From assembly GCA_942491575.1 (NCBI GenBank), contig CALOBT010000031.1:2214250-2278249 (forward strand): DNA of 64,000 bases. Reading direction: 5' to 3'. Each line of letters starts with the position of its first letter. Within the stretch, counting starts at the first letter, position 1. Positions 57,824 to 64,000 of this stretch are shown one piece after another. The stretch comes from CAZHNW01 sp942491575. GTDB lineage: Bacteria > Spirochaetota > UBA4802 > UBA5550. The notes under the pieces were generated by a model. It worked only from the letters and a program-made list of their open reading frames with translations, did no database searches and had not been told where the DNA came from. The translations under genes were made by a program, and so were the position numbers.

Positions 57824-59467
57824 ATGAAAAAGCCGAAGAGTTCTGATATTTTTAATGATGCTGATTTTCCCATAAGTATTGTCAGAAAAACAATTTTCCA
57901 GGGAACGGGAACCGACATGGAGGAGGCGAAGGATAAACCCTTAATTGCTATTGCCAGTTCTCAAACCGATATAAATCCCGGTCATATGCATTTGAGCAAC
58001 CTCGCATTACGTGTAAAAGAGGGGGTACACGCAGGAGGAGGAATTCCCTTCGAGTTCAATGTGCCGGCCCCCTGTGACGGAATAACCGAGGGTCACGAGG
58101 GGATGCGCTACGTCCTTGCACAACGGGACCTTATAGCGGACACAATCGAGACCCATGTGCGGAGTATGCGTTATGACGGAGTGGTATTTATCGCGGGATG
58201 TGATAAAATAATACCGGGCATGCTGATGGCTGCTGCCCGTCTTGACCTTCCTTCAATATTTTTAACCGGCGGCCCCAATGCCTGGAATATCCGGTATAAG
58301 CCGGGGATGGAAAAAAGCATCGATCATAAATCCTATGAGAATCTTGGTCATAAGGTGGCATGCGCAACCGCTTCATCATGCGGATCCTGTGAAGTGATGG
58401 GGACGGCGAATACTTTCCAGTGTCTTGTCGAGTCCATGGGAATGACTCTCCCGGGATCTGCCAATGTACCCGCCTTTCATTCCGATAAACTTGTCTTTGC
58501 CAGGAAAACCGGAAAGCGGATAGTACAGCTTGTGGAGGAGGAAATCACCGCAAGACAGATACTCACAGAGAAATCCTGTATAAATGCCGTTATTGTAGAC
58601 CTCGCGATTGGCGGGTCTACCAATTCAACACTTCATTTACCTGCAATCGCCAATGAACTCGACATAGATATGCCCCTTTCAATATTTAACGACTATAACA
58701 GGAAAATACCGACCCTCACAAGCATATCGCCAAACGGTCCCCACGGCATCCTTGACCTCTATATGGCGGGGGGAACCCAGGCTGTGATGAAGGTACTTGA
58801 AGATGACCTGCATACTGACGTGAAAACCGTTGCAGGTGTGACAGTAAAGGAGGCCCTCGTATTTGCCGCAGTCGAGGATAAATCCGTTATCAGGGAAAGA
58901 AACGCCCCATACATGGAAGAAGGGGGAACCGTGGTCCTTTATGGAAACCTCGCCCCTGACGGTGCCGTGGTGAAACAGTCAGCAGTTTCCGGGGATATGA
59001 AAAAATTTACCGGCAAAGCCCATGTCTTTGAATCGGAACATGACGCCCTAGCGGCAATCAGGGAAAAGACTATTGAAGAGGGTGAGGTTATCATAATCAG
59101 AAACGAGGGGCCAAAGGGTGGCCCGGGAATGCCTGAGACCCTCGCGGTAACCATGGGGGTAGATATGGCTGGTTTTAAAAGGGTCGCCCTTGTCACCGAT
59201 GGCCGGTTCTCAGGAGCAACAGGGGGGCCATGTATCGGACATGTGTCTCCCGAGGCTGCCTGCGGCGGACCAATTGCAATTATCAGGGATGGAGATGAAA
59301 TAACAATAGATATCCCCTCACGTTCAATTGAACTCCATGTTTCTGAAGAGGACATCAACAGCAGGTTCAAGGATTGGAAACCTGTGGAAAAGGAAATCCC
59401 CCGGGGGTACATGAAGCGATATGTGAAACTGGTTTCTTCCGCATCCAAGGGGGCAGTACTGGAATAG
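57824..59467 (+). CDS. IlvD/Edd family dehydratase
   Basis: 547 residues, full length. Fe-S ligands are in PAPCDGITEGHEGM (C84), AGCDKIIPGMLMAAAR (C126) and SSCGSCEVMGTANTF (C186/C189). VDLAIGGSTNSTLHLPAIAN and the C-terminal VTDGRFSGATGGPCIGHVSP complete the family. Members remove water from 2,3-dihydroxy acids (valine/isoleucine synthesis) or sugar acids. A neighbouring IclR regulator and 2-hydroxyacid dehydrogenase, with no ilv genes nearby, favour sugar-acid or dihydroxy-acid catabolism. The symbol ilvD is not given because the substrate is open. Confidence 0.9.
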   Translation: MKKPKSSDIFNDADFPISIVRKTIFQGTGTDMEEAKDKPLIAIASSQTDINPGHMHLSNLALRVKEGVHAGGGIPFEFNVPAPCDGITEGHEGMRYVLAQRDLIADTIETHVRSMRYDGVVFIAGCDKIIPGMLMAAARLDLPSIFLTGGPNAWNIRYKPGMEKSIDHKSYENLGHKVACATASSCGSCEVMGTANTFQCLVESMGMTLPGSANVPAFHSDKLVFARKTGKRIVQLVEEEITARQILTEKSCINAVIVDLAIGGSTNSTLHLPAIANELDIDMPLSIFNDYNRKIPTLTSISPNGPHGILDLYMAGGTQAVMKVLEDDLHTDVKTVAGVTVKEALVFAAVEDKSVIRERNAPYMEEGGTVVLYGNLAPDGAVVKQSAVSGDMKKFTGKAHVFESEHDALAAIREKTIEEGEVIIIRNEGPKGGPGMPETLAVTMGVDMAGFKRVALVTDGRFSGATGGPCIGHVSPEAACGGPIAIIRDGDEITIDIPSRSIELHVSEEDINSRFKDWKPVEKEIPRGYMKRYVKLVSSASKGAVLE

Positions 59468-59501
59468 GAACCTCAATCTATCAATTATACCGGGAGGAGA
59501 T

Positions 59502-60470
59502 ATGGAAAAGATCGTATCAATGTCACCGCTGCCCGCTGAACTGATAAACGCCTTTATCCAGGGCAGGGGAATTACAGGCATCGAAGTGGAGAGCGTAAAC
59601 GGCCGCAGCGAAGAGGATATAATCGAGGCGGTGAAGGGGGCTCATTACATTGTCGGTGATTTTACATTCAACCATGGGATAACGGCTGCAGTGGCGGACG
59701 CTGCGAAGAAGGTGAGACTGATTCAGCAGCCCAGTGTGGGGTACCAGCATATTGACATAGAGGCCTGCAGGTCCGCGGGAATCAGGGTGGCAAATACCGC
59801 CGGGGCCAATACCATTGCCGTGGCGGAACATACGGTCATGTCAGCCCTATGCCTGGTGAAAAAGATCTTTACCGCCTCTTACAGCACCAAAAGGGGAGAG
59901 TGGAAACAGCTGGAACTGAAACCGGCGGAGCTTTATGGAAAGACCTGGGGTCTCGTCGGTTTCGGTAAAACCGGAAAGGCAGTGGCCCAAAGGCTTTCCC
60001 CCTTCGGGGTAAAAATAGTATATTATGACCTGTATCGGCAGGAACAGGATGAAGAGGAGAAGTGCGGAGTCTCCTTCATGGAACTGCCGGAACTCCTCGG
60101 AGCATCAGATATTATAAGTCTCCATTGTCCCCTTACGGAGGAGACACGGGGACTTATCGGCAGGGAGACCATTTCACTGATGAGGGAGACGGCATTTCTG
60201 GTAAATGTTTCCAGGGGGGAGGTCATTGATGAAGGGGCACTTGTTGAGGCATTAAAGGCTGGCCGCATCGGTGGGGCTTCACTGGATGTTTTCGCCGAGG
60301 AACCCGTTGATGCTCAGAGCCCCCTGATTACCGGAGAGCTGGATAACCTGATACTCTCTCCCCATGTGGCGGGTGTCTCCGTGGAATCCCAGCTGCGGAT
60401 TATGGGTATGACCGTGGACAACCTGGAGAGGGCCATTAAAGGCGAACCGGTGATTAACCTGGTGACGTGA
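59502..60470 (+). CDS. D-isomer specific 2-hydroxyacid dehydrogenase
   Basis: 322 residues. Rossmann motif GLVGFGKTGKAVA (~151-163), with catalytic Arg in NVSRGEVID, Glu in LDVFAEEP and His in LSPHVAG, the normal triad of the family. NAD-dependent reduction of a 2-keto acid to a D-2-hydroxy acid, or the reverse, is expected. GGGAGGAG precedes ATG. It starts 34 bp after the dehydratase stop in the same direction. The 2-keto acid made by the dehydratase could be its substrate, which would make a two-step path. Confidence 0.9.
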   Translation: MEKIVSMSPLPAELINAFIQGRGITGIEVESVNGRSEEDIIEAVKGAHYIVGDFTFNHGITAAVADAAKKVRLIQQPSVGYQHIDIEACRSAGIRVANTAGANTIAVAEHTVMSALCLVKKIFTASYSTKRGEWKQLELKPAELYGKTWGLVGFGKTGKAVAQRLSPFGVKIVYYDLYRQEQDEEEKCGVSFMELPELLGASDIISLHCPLTEETRGLIGRETISLMRETAFLVNVSRGEVIDEGALVEALKAGRIGGASLDVFAEEPVDAQSPLITGELDNLILSPHVAGVSVESQLRIMGMTVDNLERAIKGEPVINLVT

Positions 60471-60483
60471 ACTCCACCCTTTC

Positions 60484-61605
60484 CCGTGGAAAAACCTCAT
60501 CCGCACTGGAAATAAATTGACTAAAGTATATATTCTCTTAAATCTTGCCATTTTTCGGAGGATATATGCTTAAATTTCTAGCTTTCATCTTTAAAATACT
60601 ATTCAACCTTATCAGATCCCAAAAATCCCTTTTGGTAAAATTAACCATCCTGGAAAAGGAAGTTGAAATCCTCAACCGCCAGAGAAAGAAAAGAATACAA
60701 TTCACTTTCTCTGACAGAGTTAGTTTTTCTCTTCTTAATATAGTAGGAAGTATCAAAGGCAATCTCTCGATTGTCCGTCCAGAAACAGTCTTGAAATGGC
60801 AGAGAAACCTGATAAAGAAATTCTGGACCTTAGAAAGGAAGAAAAAGCCGGGAAGACCTCCTGTTGAACAAAAGATTAAAAACTTAATACTTAGAATCAA
60901 AAACGAGAACCTGATTTGGGGAGTGAGAAAAATACAGGGAGAGCTGTTAAAACTGCATATTGAACTAGATTATAAGACAATTTGGAATATTCTAAGAGAG
61001 TTCAGAAGACAAGGGAAGATTCAAAAATCCTTATCCTGGAAAAAGTTTCTCAAGATGCAGGCAAGGTCAATCTATGCAATGGATTTCTTCACTGTAGATA
61101 CTCTCCTCAATAAAAGATACTACGTGCATTTCATTATTCATCACGCTTCCAGAAGGATTGTCCAGTTTGCCATAACTGAAAATCCTGTGAGAGAATTTGT
61201 AAAACAACAGATGATAGATTTTGAAGAGGAGGTTGATGTTACCGTGTTTATGATTCGTGATAGGGCTCCTGAGTTCTTTCTAGATTACAGCAATTAAAGT
61301 ATTAAAGATGTCTGTACTTCCGCAAAGGCTCCCAATATGAATTCAATAGCCGAGAGATTTATAGGTTCTGTAAGAAGAGAAGCCCTTGATTATTTCCTGA
61401 CAATGAACAAAAATCAGTTGAAGAATATTTTGACTGAGTATATTGATTATTATAATTCCTTCAGGCCTCATCAGGGAATCGAGCAGGCTAATCCTGATGG
61501 GAATTTATTTGGCAGAGTAGGGAGTATTAAGCGGAAAAAGGTTCTGGGAGGACTTCATTCACATTATTATCGTGATGTGGCTTAACGGATGAGGTTTTTC
61601 CACGG
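60484..61605 (+). mobile_element. Insertion sequence with 20-bp perfect terminal inverted repeats
   Basis: CCGTGGAAAAACCTCATCCG at 60484-60503 is repeated in reverse complement at 61586-61605. The 1.12-kb element encodes one integrase-core transposase frame. The right repeat begins directly after the transposase stop. No target-site duplication is visible, in line with a later deletion on one side: sequence right of the element is the end of a different gene. TIR and DDE sequence suggest an IS481/IS3-like integrase-core group; the exact family is uncertain. Confidence 0.88.
60566..61585 (+). pseudogene. Integrase-core transposase split by one stop codon
   Basis: The frame starts at ATG 60566 (GGAGG upstream) and would give 339 residues. 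An in-frame TAA at 61295-61297 (after EFFLDYSN) interrupts it; the same frame then continues as SIKDVCTSAKAPNMNSIAER. DDE residues are D in AMDFFTVD, D in MIRDRAPE and E in AERF, so the stop falls between the second Asp and the Glu. N-terminal HTH-like part (PETVLKWQRNLIKKFW, GRPPV, WGVRKIQGEL). A single point change, probably from TAT or TAC, made it inactive. Confidence 0.85.
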
Positions 61606-61710
61606 CACGACCTCGATGCTTTATCAGATGAAGGCTATTTAAGAAAAGAAAAAATTGGATTTAATAACTACTATATAAATCAACCTCTCTTTAATATTTT
61701 TGCGCTATAA
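61606..61710 (+). pseudogene. C-terminal fragment of a winged-helix (Fic-type or regulator) gene
   Basis: Directly after the right IS end, 34 codons remain in frame: HDLDALSDEGYLRKEKIGFN, NYYINQPLFNIFAL, TAA at 61708-61710. This is the end of a winged-helix domain (wing, then a YYIN strand), a common C-terminus of Fic proteins and some regulators. The 5' part is missing on the left side of the IS. The gene was cut by insertion or by an IS-linked deletion. Confidence 0.6.
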
Positions 61711-61815
61711 ACGAGTGTATTGAGGGAATCAGCTTTTTTAACATATTAAGTATAGTGTGTTAAGAAAGTTAAATTTTCAATATATAAATGTTATTGACTG
61801 ATTAGGAGTGAGAGG

Positions 61816-62003
61816 TAACTTCTAGTAAATTTTAAGCATAACTTCTAGTAAATTCCAAAAAAATATGCAAATAATCACCAAATTGGTAAACAAATTCTAG
61901 CTTTATGTCTATTTTTCAAGTGACTTTTCTACAAATACAGTTGACAATACCCAACATCTCTGTTTAACTTCTAGTAAATTAAAAATTTAACTTCTAGAAA
62001 ATC
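61816..62003 (+). promoter_or_regulatory. Four-copy iteron operator of the Fic gene
   Basis: TAACTTCTAGTAAATT occurs at 61816-61831, 61839-61854 and 61965-61980; a fourth copy with two changes is at 61988-62003. Both pairs have a 23-bp period. TTGACA (61941-61946) with TTAACT 17 bases later (61964-61969) places the third copy on the -10 and the fourth right against the ATG at 62004, leaving no ribosome site. The 61711-61815 stretch is A/T-rich and shows no gene. Confidence 0.78.
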
Positions 62004-63539
62004 ATGGAAAATAACGAGCAACTGGCAAAAGCCCTGGAACATGTACGTTCTCTCAGTGATGAGGGCATTGTAAAATCCAGTCAGATATCCCCGAAAGAGC
62101 GGAATTTATTGGTTAAAGCCGCATTTCTCGAAAGAGTGGTTCGGGGCTGGTATATGCTTGTTACCCCAGAGGGTGCCGGTAGTACAACAGCTTTCTACAG
62201 CATGTACTGGTCCTTTCTTCGCCAGTATCTTGCGGATCGTTTTGGTCAAGAGGGCTATTGCCTTTCGCCGCAGTCATCCCTGGATTTTATAACCGGTGAG
62301 ACAACAATCCCTGAACAGGTTGTAGTGCTTACCGCAAAGGCGAGTAATGTGACCCTTGAGCTTCCCCGCAAAACCTCAGTTCTTATGTACCAGGAAACCG
62401 GGGAGCTTGCCATTGAAGCTGACGAGCACCATGGGATAAACATCATGCCATTGCCCCTTGCCCTGGCAAAGGCTCCTGCTGGCTATTTTCAGAGCAAACC
62501 ACGTAATATTGAGATCGCCCTGTCGTTTCTTGGTTCACCTGCAGAAATCTCCCGGGAACTTGTGCGACTTGCTCTGCGAAGTTCGGCTGAGCGAATTGCC
62601 GGTGCTTACCTCAAGATAGGCAATAGCAATGCCTGTGATACCATTATCCAGGATATGGCAACAGCTGGTTACAAAATCAGACCGACTAATCCTTTTGAAG
62701 AGTACAAGCCGCTTATTGGACAGAGACGTATGGAATCTCCTTATAGTGCCCGTATCCTTTCACTTTGGGAAATGATGAAAGGCCAGGTGCAGAAGGAGTT
62801 TTCTGGAGCACGTGAGCTGCAGAGTCACGAACCTATGAAAACGGCACTTGAAGAGATTCTGGCCAGGGCTGATGAAGATGCCTACCATTCCCTTTCCATT
62901 GAAGGATACCGGGTATCCGATGAACTGATTGCCCGTGTCAGAAACGGAGAGTGGGCCCCTGATATCAACGAAGATGACAGGTCCCGCCGGGATGCTCTGG
63001 CAGCCAAGGGCTATCGCGGTGCATTTGAACTTGTCCTCTCCGATATTAAAAAAGTATTAGAAGGGGAAGATAGGGGCCCCTTGCTGCGCAGGCAACTGCA
63101 CCAGTGGTACCGGGAACTTTTTCTTCCCCTGCTGCAGGCGGGAATACTCGAAGTGACAGACCTTGTGGGTTATCGCCGTAATCAAGTATATATCCAAAAT
63201 GCCCGTCATGTGCCACCTCCCTTTACTGCAATGACCGATGCCATGGATATGCTTTTCACTCTCATAGAGGCGGAAGAAGATCCGATAGTCAGAGCAGTAC
63301 TGGGACATTACTTTTTTGTCTATATTCACCCATACATGGACGGCAATGGAAGGGTAGCACGGTTTCTGATGAATTTTCTTCTGGCAAGCTCCCATTACCC
63401 GTGGACCATTATCCGTGTTTCAGAGAGAAGTCGGTACATGTCTGCCCTGGATTTTGTCGCGACAGATACTGATATCCGTCCCTTTGCAAAATTTATTCTC
63501 AGTGAGATGGAGTACTGGCAGGTGCTGAGATCAAGATAG
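62004..63539 (+). CDS. Fic-domain protein with N-terminal AbiEi-like winged-helix region
   Basis: 511 residues. Residues ~1-200 resemble the AbiEi-type antitoxin region: SPKERNLLVKAAFLERVVRG, WYMLVTP, FLRQYLADRFGQEGYCLSPQ. The Fic domain (~270-490) holds the AMP-transfer motif HPYMDGNGRVAR (H442, D446, N448, R450, R453). An inhibitory helix motif SLSIEG (S296, E300, G301) sits N-terminal to it, as in class II Fic proteins. Fic enzymes usually move AMP onto Ser/Thr/Tyr of a target. The array of iterons at the start suggests that the N-terminal region binds DNA and represses its own gene. The target is unknown. Confidence 0.85.
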   Translation: MENNEQLAKALEHVRSLSDEGIVKSSQISPKERNLLVKAAFLERVVRGWYMLVTPEGAGSTTAFYSMYWSFLRQYLADRFGQEGYCLSPQSSLDFITGETTIPEQVVVLTAKASNVTLELPRKTSVLMYQETGELAIEADEHHGINIMPLPLALAKAPAGYFQSKPRNIEIALSFLGSPAEISRELVRLALRSSAERIAGAYLKIGNSNACDTIIQDMATAGYKIRPTNPFEEYKPLIGQRRMESPYSARILSLWEMMKGQVQKEFSGARELQSHEPMKTALEEILARADEDAYHSLSIEGYRVSDELIARVRNGEWAPDINEDDRSRRDALAAKGYRGAFELVLSDIKKVLEGEDRGPLLRRQLHQWYRELFLPLLQAGILEVTDLVGYRRNQVYIQNARHVPPPFTAMTDAMDMLFTLIEAEEDPIVRAVLGHYFFVYIHPYMDGNGRVARFLMNFLLASSHYPWTIIRVSERSRYMSALDFVATDTDIRPFAKFILSEMEYWQVLRSR

Positions 63540-63650
63540 AAGATAACAGGAATGAGGAGTGGATCTCTTTGTCTTTTCACTACTGCTGGCTATTACAACT
63601 TATTGCTCCCGAAGCTCCGCGAAAGAGTGGATTTTAATGAATTTCTGATA

Positions 63651-63690
63651 CATAAAAAGACTCTGTAAAGGTTTACAGAGTCTTTTTATG
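63651..63690. terminator. Strong bidirectional terminator
   Basis: CATAAAAAGACTCTGTAAA (63651-63669), GG, TTTACAGAGTCTTTTTATG (63672-63690): a perfect 19-bp stem with A- and T-runs. It ends the Fic transcript and would also end a leftward tRNA transcript. Confidence 0.9.
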
Positions 63691-63708
63691 CTTCTTAAAG
63701 CTTTTTAT

Positions 63709-63750
63709 CGGGCGTTACAGGACTTGAACCTATGACCCTCTGCTTGTAAG
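63709..63750 (-). other. tRNA-Val 3' fragment (attachment-site scar)
   Basis: Read on the minus strand: CTTACAAGCAGAGGGTC, then ATAGG-TTCAAGT-CCTGT (T-arm with 5-bp stem) and acceptor AACGCCC. The anticodon-loop sequence CTTACAA gives anticodon UAC (Val). No D-arm or 5' acceptor GGGCGTT lies on the right, so only the part from the anticodon loop onward is present. This is the usual footprint of a tyrosine-recombinase integration in a tRNA gene; the native terminator lies just downstream (63651-63690). Confidence 0.72.
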
Positions 63751-64000
63751 ACCAGCTTTGGTTTGTTGGCTACTGTTTATTAGCGTTTCTCTATGTTTAT
63801 GAGTGTTATTTAATATAGAAGAAAGTCAAGCGTTTTGTTGCTTATTGTTGATGGTTGTTTACCTGTGTTTATCTCATTCTTCTCATTATTTTCTCATTTT
63901 ACTACTTATAATTTGAATTCATCTTTTAAAAAAAAGGACGTAAATAGATAAGGTTATAGCAATTGGACTCACTAATGCAGGTAGGGTTGTGATCTGTTTG
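63751..64000. other. Probable end of an integrated element (arm-type repeats)
   Basis: Right of the tRNA fragment, TGTTTAT occurs at 63774-63780, 63794-63800 and 63866-63872, and TCTCATT at 63872-63878, 63881-63887 and 63892-63898. Short direct repeats of this kind near an att core resemble integrase arm sites. No gene is seen up to the edge; the element body would lie outside the window. Confidence 0.5.

Noticed and set aside
61816..62003. The 16-bp repeats considered as a CRISPR array or replication origin iterons
   Set aside because: Units are too short, spacers are 7 bp in each pair, no cas or rep genes; position over a promoter fits an operator.
63552..63668. A 38-codon frame (MRSGSLCLFTTAGYYNLLLP...) after the Fic gene
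   Set aside because: No ribosome site of note, ends inside the terminator stem and no family recognised; could be a gene remnant but not supportable.
63709..63790. Complete tRNA gene at the right end
   Set aside because: T-arm and acceptor 3' strand are good, but the D-arm and 5' acceptor strand are absent from the adjacent sequence.

Overview
The window looks like chromosome of a free-living spirochaete (phylum Spirochaetota), probably near the Leptospira side of the phylum. This is inferred from gene content, not from a marker gene. The pointers are a DUF1554 surface-protein domain (typical of Leptospira), a 7TMR-DISM/SpoIIE phosphatase, a STAS antagonist, a class I adenylate cyclase outside the gammaproteobacteria, relaxed lipoboxes and a fused isobutyryl-CoA mutase. 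Base composition is moderate, and most genes have clear GGAGG-type ribosome binding sites.

Layout. 1-7.1 kb: the end of a DUF1554 surface protein, then a leftward block made of an SDR, a ThDP enzyme, a BASS transporter, a second SDR, a TetR and a WYL regulator. This reads as a small carboxylate or keto-acid module behind a promoter that contains an 11-bp palindrome (7105-7131). 7.1-13.8 kb: partner-switch signalling (SpoIIE phosphatase, STAS), a zinc-ribbon lipoprotein with a two-TM partner, a YhhN lysoplasmalogenase and an orphan LarA-type racemase. 13.9-19 kb: GH16 glucanase, a worn ParE toxin, an Rpn nuclease, a SanA/DUF218 protein and small envelope proteins. 19-23 kb: IcmF and a secreted small protein. 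23.4-29 kb: PQQ-type beta-propeller, membrane metallophosphoesterase, DUF2490 outer-membrane protein and a Spy/SHOCT metal-type pair. 29.2-36.2 kb: signalling run with a CxxC-tailed membrane sensor, an MCP, an HD-GYP c-di-GMP phosphodiesterase and a class I adenylate cyclase. 36.4-44.5 kb: alpha-2-macroglobulin plus PBP1C, the bacterial protease-trap and peptidoglycan-repair pair.

44.5-51 kb is accessory in character: a dense set of nested inverted repeats, a HigBA-type toxin-antitoxin pair whose operator lies in the promoter spacer, and a run of TetR, an atypical UbiB/ABC1 kinase, small four-TM proteins and an SRPBCC protein. 51.3-53.7 kb carries rtcA-rtcB RNA repair behind a close match to a sigma-54 promoter, with no rtcR gene in the window. 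53.7-60.5 kb holds a site-2-type protease, the scar of a deleted RND/outer-membrane locus, a TSUP exporter, and an IclR, dehydratase and D-2-hydroxyacid dehydrogenase module.

The right end (60.5-64 kb) is a mobile-element boundary. An IS with perfect 20-bp ends carries a transposase broken by one stop codon and lies against the last 34 codons of a winged-helix gene. Next comes a two-domain Fic protein preceded by two pairs of 16-bp iterons, each pair with a 23-bp period. Finally a 3' fragment of a tRNA-Val gene, cut at the anticodon loop and followed by short direct repeats, looks like the attachment-site end of an island extending beyond the window. Three copies of a CAAG-type inverted repeat, two copies of a C/G-run repeat and one larger C/G-rich repeat are scattered between genes. 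No CRISPR array, rRNA or complete tRNA was seen.
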